A stretch of 64,000 bases of DNA. It comes from Hirsutella rhossiliensis (Eukaryota > Ascomycota > Sordariomycetes > Hypocreales > Ophiocordycipitaceae). Within the stretch, counting starts at the first letter, position 1; every line of letters starts with the position of its first letter. The stretch spans positions 620,001 through 684,000 of the forward strand of contig NW_025408679.1 in the NCBI RefSeq assembly GCF_020360975.1. The letters are read 5' to 3'. Both the position numbers and the translations under genes were made by a program. This document shows, in pieces, positions 1 through 10,046 of this stretch. Below the pieces are notes generated by a model. The model did not search any database. It was not told the origin of the DNA and saw nothing but the letters and a program-made list of their open reading frames with translations.

Positions 1-1261
1 CGCGGAAAGCGACGCAATGGATCTTGGAAACCGCGCTGTGCTTGGCCAATACCCGCAGCATTGTTTTCCCTAGGTATCCCGTGGCGCCAGGAAGCATCAT
101 GGTGGTACCTTATGTTGAGGAGTGTTGTCTGTGCTTGGTGCCTTTGCCAACCTCGATGTCTTCTTCCAAGGCTGTCTCCGCTTCCCAGAGGCATCGCGTC
201 GCATACGGTCTTGTGCGCCCGCGTAAGATATCACTACGAGGATGGCTATTAGTGTCCAGGAATATAAGGGACAAAAGAATGATGGTTGCTGGAAAAGATG
301 TACCAGAATCTAGAAGGGGGATTCCACGTACTAGGCAACGACGCACACCTCGGCGCCGTCAGACTGAACATGCTCGAGCCATTTCTCACTGACCCTGGGC
401 TTCAGGGAGGACACAGCAACGTGACAAGCACCTCGTCTCATCATTTCACTGGCAGAGAGACAGGCCCAGCTCTCCGGCAAGCCCAAGGCTAGATGAGGTT
501 CGACTTCCACTGCGATATCTGGCTCGCCAATCGTGTCTAGGGCAGCCTCTAGAGCCTAGGAGAAAAAAGAATAGGCTTAGGACGTAATCTCTCCAGTAAG
601 CACCTGATAGCTAGTCAACTGCCTCCTATGTCACTTGCGAGCCGCCAAGGACTAATAAGAACTATTAACTCGTAAAAGACGGTTTCTACTAGATCTAGAT
701 CTTGACCGGGCACATGGCTTCCATGTATGGCTCGGCACAGGGCTCTATGTAATGGGAATAGTAGGCTTTGTAGCATCCTGGCGTCTGCTAGGGAAGCTCT
801 AATGGCAAACATAGTACCGTTTATGTTAGCCAGGGACCCAACAAAGCCCCGATAGCACGCCACTCGGATGGCGTCTGTGCCTGGCGCTATACCTGCAAAT
901 TTCATCAACATTCACAAAATGCATCACATCCCGTCGACCAAGAGCAATACATGGCAGCATCGGTGCCAGCTGGTTTACCGCCAAGAGCCACAGTAGCTAA
1001 TTGACCACAACGAGGAGCCCGTGCCGGCCGAGGCCCCCATGCCATTCAACGAAGATGACGAAATCGCAGAAAAATTCCCGGAGGCCCGTCGAGAGGAACA
1101 AGGCGATGGCGAGCCGCTTATCTCGACGCTTCACTTGATCGATTCGGCGTCTCTTTTCCGTGCCTTCATGACTATTCGCAAGGCGCGGGAAACGACGTAT
1201 CGTGACATAGCGCACTTTGTCAACGATCCAACAGAGCTATACCACTCTTTATGCCTGGGCC
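1..1261. other. Left flank without a confident gene
   Basis: I find no recognisable gene here. A 98-codon minus frame (911-615) and a plus frame that opens at the ATG near 1039 are the only coherent stretches, and neither matches a family I know. The second frame runs into the retrotransposon at 1262. If the insertion and one copy of its GGGCC duplication are removed, that frame stays open for about 20 more codons beyond 7063. It may be a small interrupted gene or chance. Confidence 0.4.
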
Positions 1262-1435
1262 TGTTACGGGGTCAGCACTGTTAGCACAGGTGCTGGGCGT
1301 AATTGATGTAAATTGAGCTACAAAGAGTGTAAAGGGGAGACGTGTCTACATCGCTCCCTTTAGGAGTCGTGTCCGTGGCGCTCGCACGTGACTAGTCTGG
1401 CCATGCCAGATCTACACATCGGGGCGTAGCCCACA
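1262..1435 (-). repeat. 3' LTR of copy A (174 bp)
   Basis: On the minus strand it begins TGTGGGC and ends in CCGTAACA, so it has the usual TG..CA ends. It lies directly after the pol stop codon (TAA at 1438-1436). At one position both copy A LTRs differ from both copy B LTRs (TTAGCACAGG here, TTGGCACAGG in copy B, written on the strand opposite to transcription). That is expected when LTRs are homogenised within a copy by reverse transcription. Confidence 0.95.
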
Positions 1436-1469
1436 TTAGCCCCTACTCCTCTCTGGCGCTGGTGCCCTT

Positions 1470-4400
1470 TTCCTGTTCCTGGTCCTCTACAACGATCGTA
1501 GGGCCGTCGTCTATAGGGTCTGGTGCCGTTACTATCGACGGGGCGTCGCCATTAGTCCTAGCCCGTAGTGGTCCGCGTATTCTCTTGCCCTGTATCTGCA
1601 GCTGTGGTTGTATTCCTTCGACTTGCCCTGGATTTGGGCCGGCTGTGCTTCCGTTGCCACTCGTCGGTGCTGGTATGGTCCATCGTTTTCGAGAGCCGGG
1701 CCGTATCTCTGTTCGTACTTATCCAAGGCCGCTGTCTGTTGCATATTGTCTAAAGAGGTCCAGGTCGGGTCTTGCCAACCTTGCCAGCGTACAAGGACTT
1801 CCCGCCTACGGCCGCGGCCGGTTCTCTTCCACCTAGCGCATAGTATTTCCTCTACTACTTGGTGAGCCTCCCCGTCTACTTGGATAGATGGGGTTGAGCG
1901 TCTGTGCGTTGCTGACCAGGCATTGGGTCCGTCCCCGCTCTCCGGAGTTGGTCGACGTGGAACCTATTATAGCAGCCCTCGGGAGGTCTGCTAGTTCAAC
2001 CGTGTACGGGTCGAGTACCTTGCTTATCGTATACTTAGCGTGCAGCCAGTCGAACTTCTTCTTAGGTCGCTCTGACGCGTAGTTCCGTAAGTCAAGCCAA
2101 ACCTTATCGCCTACTTCGAAGCGTTCTGCCGCGTTCCGTCGTCTGTTAGCGAAGCGTTCTTGTTGCTGCGTAGCTGTCGCCATTGATGCTTGGCAGAGGT
2201 CCGTAATCTGTTGTAGTTTGGTAACAAATTTCTTTGCCCTGGTTTCTGGCGAATGCTGAGGATACTCTTCCGCATATGCTTCCGTAACGAGGGGAACTGG
2301 TGACTTCGGCTCATAGCCGTGTATAGCGAAGAATGGGGACATCCCTATAGAGGTATTGACCCGACCGTTTAACGCCATCTGAGCCGCGGGAACCCACTTA
2401 TCCCAGTCGTTCTGGTTCTGGTTAATCACGGCGCGGAGGTATGCCTGTACTTCTTGGTTCATCCTCTCAGGGCCTCCGTCGGTTTGGGGGTGGTACGCCG
2501 TGCTTAGCTGCTGGTCGATCCCCAGTAACTTGCACATGTGCCTCAAAAGCGGCCTACCCATTCGAGCCCCTATCGCTCGTTATAGCGTCGGGCCACCAGT
2601 GGTAGCGGGCGAAGCACCATAGAAAACGCTCTGCACATGCTTCCGCTTCCATCGTTGGCATCGGTTCGAGTATAACTTCCTTACTTAGCCGGTCCTTGAT
2701 AACCCAGAGGCAGCGGTTACCGTTCGCAAGGGAGGTCCGTAATAAAGTCCATCTGTATCTGGCGGAAGAAGCGGTCCGGTACGGGTAGCGGTCTAAGTAG
2801 ACCCTTTATGCTCGCGCCATATCTTCGTACGGCCGCAGACATCGCAGTTACGCAAGAAACGTCGGATATGCTGTTGCATTAGCGGCCAGTAGAAGTCCCT
2901 GGATACGGCTTCTATCGTCCCTTCCGTCCCGGGTGGCCTACTACATGGGAGTCATGAACCTTCTGGATTAAGGAGCCCCGTAATTCGTTTAGCGACTCCT
3001 GCTCTAGCGGTGCTGCCTTGGCTGCTGCTTCTGTCGTGATCGGTGCGCCTGGCACCCATAAGCGGCCACGTAGTCGTAGGTGCCCCCGAGGATCAATAAA
3101 GCACTCGGCGACTTGTACCTTCAGCTTAAGCTTGGGGTCGAGGACCGAGATCCGTTTCGTACCGCGTTATAAACGCTTGTAAAGACTGGATCCTGGTTTG
3201 CCGTTTGCTGCCATAATTGTTGTAGCTCTGGGTCGTGGAAAACCGTGTGTTCTTCTTCGCCTTCTCCGCTTGAGTCGACGTTACTCCGACGTAGGTACGT
3301 AGGGCTGCTTCTGGAATAAGCTGCATATCTCGTGCTTCGTGATCCGCTTCGTTTGGTCGGTCCTGTTCGCGGCGAGAGCGCGTCTGGCACCACTGCTTCC
3401 CGTCCCGGACGGTACTGGAGCTGGAAGTTAAAACGCGAGAGATATTCAGCCCAACGTGCCTGCCTTCCGAGAGCTGTTGGCGCGTCATGAAATACTCGAG
3501 GTTCTTATGGTCGGTAAGGATAACGAAGTTATCACAGCTTCGTAGCTCGGCTGACCATTGTTCGAGACAACGAATAATAGCGAGCATTTCCTTATCATGG
3601 ATTGGGTAGTTGCGCTCAGCCGGTGATAGCTTCTGCGAGTGGAACGCTACTGGCTTGCGTTGTCCGTCGACTTCCTGCGTAAGTGCCCCAAGCGCCCAGC
3701 CGCTACAGTCTGCTTCTACGAAGGTTGGCCTCTCGAAATCCCATTGAGTAAGAATAGGGGCGTTCGTAAATAGCGTCTTTAGTGTCTGGAACGCCATATC
3801 GTGCTCGTCCGTCCACTTGAACTTAGTCCCCTTTCCTGTTAGTGCTGTTAGGTGCAGTTATTTCCGAGGCTTGCGGTATAAATATCCGGTAGTAGTTAAC
3901 GAATCCTAGAAAACTGCGCACCCCTTCTGGGTAACGGGGACTGCCCACTCGACTATTGCTCGTATCTTGTCGGGATCTGCCTGAATGCCAATTCCTGCGT
4001 GAATAATGAATCCTAGGTACTTAATCCGCTTGACTCCAAATTCGCATTTCTCCGGGTCTAGGTGTAGTCCATGCTCGGCGAGGCGTTCTAAAACTAACCG
4101 TACCTTCCGGAAATGGTCTTCTCTGCTCCCGCTCGAATAGATAAGTATATCGTCCATATAAGCAGAGGCGAACTCGTCGAGGTAGTCTCGTAGGATACCG
4201 TTAATATACCGCTGGAAGGTTGCTGGCGCGCCACTTAGCCCGAACGGGGTAACCATCCATTCGAAGAGACCGTACCGGGTGCGGAACGCTGTCTTCCACT
4301 CGTCTCCTTCTGCAACCCGTACTTTATGGAACGCTTGTACCACGTCGACCTTAGTGAACCACTTCGCATCTTTTAGGTTGCGAAGTGTCCCTATTAGAGG

Positions 4401-5355
4401 AAGGGGTAACGGTCCGACTTAGTGATTGCGTTCAACGCTCTGTAGTCACAACAGAATCGCAGCCCGCCACCTGGTTTCCTCACAAACAGGACTGGAGCTG
4501 CTGCTTCTGAACTGCTTGCACGGATAAATCCTTTATCCACTAGGTCTCGTAGAGTCTTCTTAAGAACCAGGAGTTCCTCTCGTGACATACCGTATAGTGC
4601 TCCATACGGTAGTGGTAACTGCTGGCCATTCGGGTCCTCCTTGATTCTGATTTCGTGGTCTATGCCTGGCTTATGAGGATTCAGCTTATCAGCTTCCTTC
4701 TTCATAAATAGAGGCAGTAAATCGTGGAACCGCTGGGGTATCGTTCGGCGTAGCTCTGCTTCTGACATGGGTTTCTTTGGTGATAACGCCCTTTCGATAT
4801 CCTTCATGCTGATAGCGAAAATCGCCGTGGCAGCTGCCTCTCTTCCTTCCTGCTTGCGGATCCTTTCAAAGTAACCCACAAAGGTACTGGCTAGTACGTG
4901 CTTTGCTTCTTCGAACTCCTTGGCTTTCGCAGAATATTCTCCTTCCCGAGGTGATCTACCCAGTCTTGTGTAGGTTCATGCCATAGTCGTTTCTCGTGGG
5001 GCACTGAGTACGACTTTGTGTGGCATAACCAGGGTTTTCCTAGGATTAGGGGGAATTCCAATCGGGGCACCACGTAGGCACAGATCGTCTGTATGTGGCC
5101 GTTGACCTCCATTGATAGCCATACGAGGCCCCTAATCGTTGCTCCTTCCATTGCCCCTGATGCTCCTGTAATAGCTCGCGGTGCTATTTCCACTATAGGA
5201 ACTTCCAACTTTTCGACGACTTCTTCGTCAACCGCGGCGTAGCACTGGCATCCCTCGTCTACGAGTGAGGAGAAGAGATTGGTCCTATTGATAATGCTTC
5301 GAATTATTGTAGGACCAACTTCCATTTTTCCTGAGAACTTCTCTTCTTTTGCCAC
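1470..5355 (-). pseudogene. Frameshifted pol of copy A (PR-RT-RH-IN-chromodomain)
   Basis: Open segments read in order: protease (5355-4891), N-terminal reverse transcriptase (4879-4394), RT core with YMDD (4343-3906), RNase H with ADCSGWALG and KEMLAII (3797-3126), and integrase C-terminal part with the AYHPQTDG..E catalytic end (2561-1833), followed in another frame by a chromodomain. The integrase zinc-binding and first DDE part (about 3120-2570) has no long frame here, although copy B keeps it open. Compared with copy B, this copy has shorter runs there (for example AAAGGG against AAAAGGGG, and CCC against CCCCC). The protease triad reads D-E-G rather than D-S/T-G in both copies. As sequenced the polyprotein cannot be made. 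Confidence 0.85.
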
Positions 5356-5502
5356 TGCTCCGTTCTTTGGCCTCGAGACCCGTCTTTGTTTCGAGGCTAC
5401 GCATTTCCCGAGAGGGATGGGGTCTCGCTAAGTCCTGACTCTTCCTCACTAGAGTCGTTACCATCATCTTCCAGCAAGGGCATGATCCTAGCGGTGCGGA
5501 CT

Positions 5503-6696
5503 TTACATCCCTCGACCGGCTAGGGTCCTGTCCTGGCGAGTAGGGGCAAGCGGCAATGAAATGGGTGTTGTCGCCGCAGCGGAGACAACGACCCTCGTCA
5601 CGGCGTTTATTCCGTTCGTCCTCGGATACCCACCTCGCCCGTTGCTTCCGTCCTGACCTAGGCTGGAAGCGAACCGTCTTGCTCGTTCCACTTGACCCTG
5701 GCCGTTCGCCCGTCCTCTCTGACCCTGCCCCTGAGTGCGTGTAACCGTCATTATTACGTCGCCGTCATGGTCGCGTGCGTCACGTGCGTTCTGCTCGGCG
5801 GGTAACGTTGCTGACGGTGCCGGGGTGTTGTCGTTACCGGCGACCTGGATGTTGCCGATGCCTGATGCCTGCCCTTGGTCACGTTGCCCGCGGAGCCCTG
5901 CTTCCTCTGCAACGCCTTAAACTTCGCGGTGTGCTCGAACGCCCAAGCAATCGGTGTAGACGTTGGATGTACTCGTTGTAGTCCTTCGGCATGATAACCG
6001 GGACTAGTTGCTCACGGAGAGCAGGAGAGATCGAGTTCCGTAGCCATGCGAGCTTGGAAGCATTATCCCAGCTCGCGCCGCCCGCTTTGGTCAATGTTTC
6101 CTCGAATTCAGGGAGGAACTTCCCAAACTCTTGGCTGTCTCGTTGAATGAGGTGCGCAGCCTGTCCTGCGCCCTCTCTGTCTGCTGCACGCTGCCGAACG
6201 TCTGGGCTAGGTGCGAGAAGAATTTCCGGGGGTCTGGGTTGCCCTTCGCGCTCTCTTGCCTCCAAAAACCCTCGACTCTCCTCATCATCTGATCCGGCAA
6301 GGTCTGCAGGATCTCGTACCACACGACGTTGTTATTGCCGTTTAGGCCCTCCTCTTCGTCGGTATTGTACTTAAATACCAGACGGTCGAGGTAGAAGTGG
6401 AAGGACTCGGGTTGACCGTTCCACTTCGGCCAAGTCATCGGCTTGCGCTTCTTGCCACGGTCCATTTCCTGGGCTGCTTCCGGCCTCGGTTCGACGGGTA
6501 AGATCGCCGGGGTACTGAGCACCCCCGGGCTGGGTGTCAACGGTGGCGCTGCTAGGCCTAGCCCGGTGAACATCTTCCGCAGTTCTTCGTCTCCCGCGAT
6601 CCCAGATAAGATCTGCAAGAGCTCTTGCTCCTTCCCTCCATCGGCTCGTTGCGCCGCCGGTCGCGGTGCCCCTGCATAACTACTATTGTCCTCCAT
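5503..6696 (-). pseudogene. Frameshifted gag of copy A
   Basis: The ATG at 6696 opens a 201-codon frame beginning MEDNSSYAG, with the Ty3 capsid-like region (WPKWNGQPESFHFYLDRL, then a Q/F-rich stretch). It leaves frame near 6130, where the true continuation (QEFGKFLPEFEETL) lies in another frame; the same shift occurs in copy B. Further on, a CX2CX4HX4C zinc knuckle (CLRCGDNTHFIAAC) is encoded at about 5540-5590. Gag would form the virus-like particle and package RNA. The N-terminal frame is more intact here than in copy B, which lacks a G at the equivalent of GGGG near 6670. Confidence 0.8.
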
Positions 6697-6755
6697 CTTG
6701 TTCGTCCGTCTCGTCGTCCGATCGATCGTCCGTCTCGTCGTTTAGCCTATCGCCT

Positions 6756-6861
6756 GTCTTGCTGTCTGTCCTGCTGACTGTCCTGCTGTCTGTCCTGCTG
6801 TCTGTCCTGCTGTCTGTCCTGCTGTCTGTCCTGCTGTCTGTCCTTCTGTCTGTCCTGTCTT
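6756..6861 (-). repeat. 12-bp leader minisatellite, copy A (short allele)
   Basis: Tandem GACAGACAGCAG-type units lie between the primer-binding site and the gag ATG. Read as codons they give repeating R-T-D-S. Copy A has five uninterrupted RTDS units plus variant units, against eleven in copy B. The unit length is a multiple of three, so the frame stays open, but there is no ATG in front of it and I treat it as untranslated leader. Confidence 0.85.
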
Positions 6862-6871
6862 TTGTTAACTG

Positions 6872-6881
6872 GTAGCTCAAT
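6872..6881 (-). other. Self-complementary primer-binding site, copy A
   Basis: On the minus strand this reads ATTGAGCTAC and lies one base inside the 5' LTR end. It is the exact reverse complement of GTAGCTCAAT in the LTR (6941-6932 on the minus strand). I see no match to a usual tRNA 3' end. Tf1/sushi-group elements are known to prime reverse transcription with the folded-back 5' end of their own mRNA. The layout fits that, and would put the transcript start close to 6941. Confidence 0.75.
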
Positions 6882-6882
6882 A

Positions 6883-7058
6883 TGTTACGGGTCAGCACTG
6901 TTAGCACAGGTGCTGGGCGTAATTGATGTAAATTGAGCTACAAAGAGTGTAAAGGGGAGACGTGTCTACATCGCTCCCTTTAGGAGTCGTGTCCGTGGCG
7001 CTCGCACGTGACTAGTCTGGCCATGCCAGATCTACACATCGGGGCGTAGCCCCTTACA
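6883..7058 (-). repeat. 5' LTR of copy A (176 bp)
   Basis: On the minus strand it starts TGTAAGGGGCTACG and ends CCCGTAACA. It is followed on the plus strand by the target duplication GGGCC. Its first bases differ from the 3' LTR of the same copy (TGTGGGCTACG) in exactly the way seen in copy B. Confidence 0.95.
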
Positions 7059-7296
7059 GGGCCTCGCCTGTAAAGACAACATCAGGGGAATTCGCCCACG
7101 TGCAGCGAGAGAGGGCTGGTGCCCCTGAGGGTCCACCTTCCCATTCAACTTTGTCCAATATCGCCCGCCTCGATGAGGCCTGAGTCTGTTAGGAAGCCTG
7201 TAGTATTAAACCGAGAAATTTTGTGAAAAAGAAGATTAAAACATCAGTTTTTCGTATATATACTCAAAAGATTTGGAAAAATTCTAACAAACTCTG

Positions 7297-7416
7297 GACA
7301 CTTTGCCAGAGCGGTTAATGGGTCAGCCTGCTAGAATAGGAATGATCTGTGAAGATCGATTCCGCCCTAGGAAGCTGATGGGTTCGCCCGCGCAGGTTCG
7401 AATCCTGCAGGTGTCG
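7297..7416 (+). tRNA. tRNA-Ser(GCU) with a 39-nt intron
   Basis: Class II tRNA. The acceptor GACACTT (7297-7303) pairs with AGGTGTC (7409-7415), with discriminator G at 7416. The D-stem is CCA/TGG. The anticodon stem TCAGC (7323-7327) pairs with GCTGA (7374-7378), with anticodon GCT at 7330-7332. The long variable arm is GGG-TTCG-CCC, and the T-arm GCAGG-TTCGAAT-CCTGC is perfect. The intron occupies 7334-7372, one base after the anticodon, the standard position for nuclear tRNA introns. A T6 run (7417-7422) is the Pol III terminator. The gene starts 238 bp beyond the end of retrotransposon copy A. Confidence 0.93.
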
Positions 7417-7422
7417 TTTTTT
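7417..7422 (+). terminator. Pol III oligo-T terminator of tRNA-Ser
   Basis: Six T residues follow the discriminator base directly. Confidence 0.85.
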
Positions 7423-8212
7423 GCCTGTCCCGTGAACAGGAGCCACGGAACTGGAGCGCGCATATACTGCCTCCACTGGTATTATATGTGCCCTTGCATG
7501 CGTAGTAGACAGATTAATGATTGCCTTAGTGGGTTTAAATCCTCTAGCTGAATTTTTTCAGCTGTTTCTGCACATCGAAGGGGTATGTCAATGTATTATT
7601 AAAGATTGCACTGTATATTTGAATCCTTTAAGGTACTTACTCCTCAAGCAGTGGCTTGGAGCACAGGGGAAGGATGGTGAGGGCGTTTCCTCCTAAAGAA
7701 AAAGGGCAAGTTCTCGTGTGAAATTGAATAGGCAGGAATACGGATACTACTACCCAGTTTCTCTGGTATAGACCGTCCATTGTTCTTCAGCGACCGTCAT
7801 TCGTCGACTAATGTCATGCTCTTGACAAATGCGCTCATCTTCTCTGTGGGCGCACTCAAGAGCCGCCGGGTAAGTGCATGGGAACCTGCCTGACTGCAGG
7901 CATTGCAGGATCCTTACCAAGTACGGAGGTGGAGCCTGTTATTGGCCTCTCAATTTCCCAATTCATGACCACGCTCGACCATGACTGTGCCAAGTTTCCA
8001 AGCTTCAACACCATGTCGAGCTGTCTTGGATTGTCGGCCTCCCGCGGCCGCGGCGAGAAGCGCGGCTCTAGGATCCACCACACTTGGGGCGCCCAACTGG
8101 TTGTCTAGCGGAGGGGGACAACCGCGTCGCACCGACCTCCTCGCCTGACCCGACCGACTCATCAATCCGACCTGATCCTTACCATACATCCGCGGCGCAA
8201 GCACCTGCCAAG
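7423..8212. other. Intergenic stretch, nothing firm
   Basis: I see no gene in this 0.8 kb between the tRNA and the Smr gene. A tRNA T-arm-like string near 7530 (GGGTTTAAATCC) has no matching acceptor or anticodon arm. Confidence 0.5.
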
Positions 8213-9032
8213 ATGGCGATTCCCATGACCAGGCTGGGCGGCCGAGGTATGCAGGCTCGTCCAATCCCTCGAGATGCGCACCGGCTGACACGGCGCGTAC
8301 AGCCCTGCACTCTGGCGACAATGACCAAGTCGAGCGCGAATACGACCGCTTGCGCGACCTGGCGCGCGCCGAGGCCGACAAGCGCGGCTCGTGCTTTGAT
8401 CGAGTACGGCCGCTTCCCTCTGTGCCGGCGCGTCGCACTTGACAGGACATACTGACGGACCTGCTCAGTCCCGCCAGGCGTACCAGTCGGGCGACGGCGC
8501 CGCCGCCAAGGAGCTCTCGAACCAGGGCAAGAAGCACGACGCCAAGGTGCACGAGTACAACCGGCAGGCGTCCGACTACATCTTCCGCGAGAACAACGCG
8601 CCGGGCAAGGTCGAGCCGGACTCCATCGACCTGCACGGGCAGTTTGTCGACGAGGCCGAGCGCATCCTCGAGGAGCGCATCCGCGCGGACCAGGCGCGCG
8701 GCCAGACGCACCTGCACGCCATTGTCGGCAAGGGCAACCACTCGGCCGGGCACGTCCAGAAGATCAAGCCCAAGGTCGAGGCGCTGTGCAGCGAGCTGGG
8801 GCTCAAGTGCCGGACCGAGGAGAACGCGGGGAGGATCTACATTAATCTGCAGGGCGGCGAGCCGCTCCCTCCGCAGCAGCACCCCGGAGGACACGGACAG
8901 CAGCAGCACCCGCACCCGCAACCGCACCCGCAGCCGCCGCACGGACAGCAGGACGAGACGGCCCAGTTTTTGGAAAAGGTGCTGCCGCGGGTGCTGCGCA
9001 AACTGGAAAAGGTCTGCTGCGTCGTCATGTAA
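8213..9032 (+). CDS. DUF1771-Smr domain protein with C-terminal CaaX-like motif
   Basis: Three exons, 8213-8246, 8303-8403 and 8469-9032, give 232 residues with consistent phases; both introns (56 and 65 nt) have GT..AG ends and a CTGAC branch-like site. Residues about 20-70 match DUF1771 (YDRLRDLARAEADKRGSCF, then AYQSGDGAAAKELSNQGKKH). About 85-165 is the Smr domain, with the DLHG motif and the VGKGNHS loop expected of Smr nucleases and RNA binders. A His/Gln/Pro-rich linker follows (PHPQPHPQP). The protein ends in CCVVM, whose last four residues fit a CaaX prenylation box. The family's likely role is RNA or DNA cleavage or binding; membrane attachment is inference. Starts further upstream were not supported. 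Confidence 0.85.
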
Positions 9033-9263
9033 ACCTCTTTCCGCGGTTACGTCGCCTGCTTGGATTCTGGCGCGCGGTTGCTTGCTCTTGGATACAGGGA
9101 CTACTACGGCTACATCTCAGATGGGAAATCAGGCTCCTCTTGGTCGGCGCACAAGATGGTCATCTTGGGGTATTTGAACGGATTTCAAGGAGGAACCCAT
9201 CTGGATATTGACACATAGATGATACAGGGCATACCAGTCTATTTCTATTTATTTGCCACCATC

Positions 9264-10046
9264 TCATTGCCCGGCCCGGACCTGCTCCTGGTCGTCCTTG
9301 GCAGCAGCAGGGGGGGCCTTGTCGAGCGAAAAGCCCAGCACTTGGCAGATGATGACGACGATCATCTCCATGATGACGAGCATGCCGAGGTAGAGCCAGA
9401 CGTTGGACGAGACGCCGCCAAAGACGACGAGGCACGAGTAGACGAGGCGGACGATGACAAAGGGAATGGAGAGGCCGACGCCGACGATGATGCGGCGCTC
9501 GCCCCGGGCGACGTGGCCTCGTTTGCGAAAGGCGAGGAGCAGCTCGAGGCAGAGCAGGGCCAGGACGGCAACCATTATGGCGGTGCCGGCCTTGCTGGTG
9601 GACGAGTAGGCAATCTTGGGCACGCCCCCCTGGACGGTAACGGCAGACTGTGTGCCGCCGACGATGACGAGGATGATGGCGACGAGCATCAGGATCTCGA
9701 CGAGGCGGCGGTGGGCGGGCTTGACGACGTCGTGGCCGCTGCGGTTGGTGGAGTCGAAGACGCGACCGAGGAGCCCGAGCAGCATGAGGATCAGGGGCGC
9801 CAGGCCGAGGCCGTTGAGGGTCAGCCAGCCGACGTAGAGGCCGGCGTCGGCCGGGGCGGAGACGGTGGCGAGGCGGAAGGCGGAGCCGATCAGGCGGGCG
9901 AGGGCGAGGATGATGAGGAAGCGCCAGCCCGAGGAGCGGGCGAGGCCGTGCTTGAAGCAGAGGGCGACGGCGCCGGCGAGGAAGACGGCGTAGATGACGA
10001 TGGTGGCGATGGCGATGTCATCGTAGGCGTCCAGCGGTCGGCCCAT
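9264..10046 (-). CDS. DUF7702-like seven-span membrane protein
   Basis: Single-exon gene of 260 residues, using the ATG at 10046 (MGRPLDAYDD). The frame stays open 57 codons upstream, but that stretch is Ser/Arg-rich and looks like leader. About seven hydrophobic segments alternate with short charged loops, starting with AIATIVIYAVFLAGAVALCF. The pattern IAxIVxYxxxxxxA followed by a W-R-F-L-I-I-L-A-L-A-R-L-I-G stretch matches the fungal DUF7702 family as I remember it. The C-terminus is cytosolic-looking and rich in A, K and Q. Function is unknown. A second member of the same type lies at 20572-21605, but it has introns, so the two are diverged paralogs rather than a recent tandem pair. Confidence 0.75.
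   Translation of the reverse strand: MGRPLDAYDDIAIATIVIYAVFLAGAVALCFKHGLARSSGWRFLIILALARLIGSAFRLATVSAPADAGLYVGWLTLNGLGLAPLILMLLGLLGRVFDSTNRSGHDVVKPAHRRLVEILMLVAIILVIVGGTQSAVTVQGGVPKIAYSSTSKAGTAIMVAVLALLCLELLLAFRKRGHVARGERRIIVGVGLSIPFVIVRLVYSCLVVFGGVSSNVWLYLGMLVIMEMIVVIICQVLGFSLDKAPPAAAKDDQEQVRAGQ

Larger units (their letters stand above)
1262..7058 (-). mobile_element. Ty3/gypsy chromovirus-type LTR retrotransposon, copy A
   Basis: Complete element in reverse orientation, 5797 bp. LTRs lie at 6883-7058 (5') and 1262-1435 (3'). It is flanked by the 5-bp duplication GGGCC (1257-1261 and 7059-7063), so it is a separate integration from copy B. Reading leftward: LTR, self-complementary primer-binding site, 12-bp minisatellite leader, gag with a zinc knuckle, protease, reverse transcriptase, RNase H, integrase and a chromodomain. 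The pol stop abuts the 3' LTR. Gag and pol are broken by several frameshifts, mostly at mononucleotide runs, so this copy as sequenced is not autonomous. The LTRs agree within the copy apart from the end difference described in the findings and one G-run difference, which suggests a young insertion. Confidence 0.95.

Noticed and set aside
615..911. 98-codon minus frame in the left flank
   Set aside because: Protein-like composition but no start context, no partner exon and no recognised family.
7495..7560. Possible second tRNA after tRNA-Ser
   Set aside because: A T-arm-like GGGTTTAAATCC is present, but no acceptor stem, anticodon arm or D-arm could be paired.
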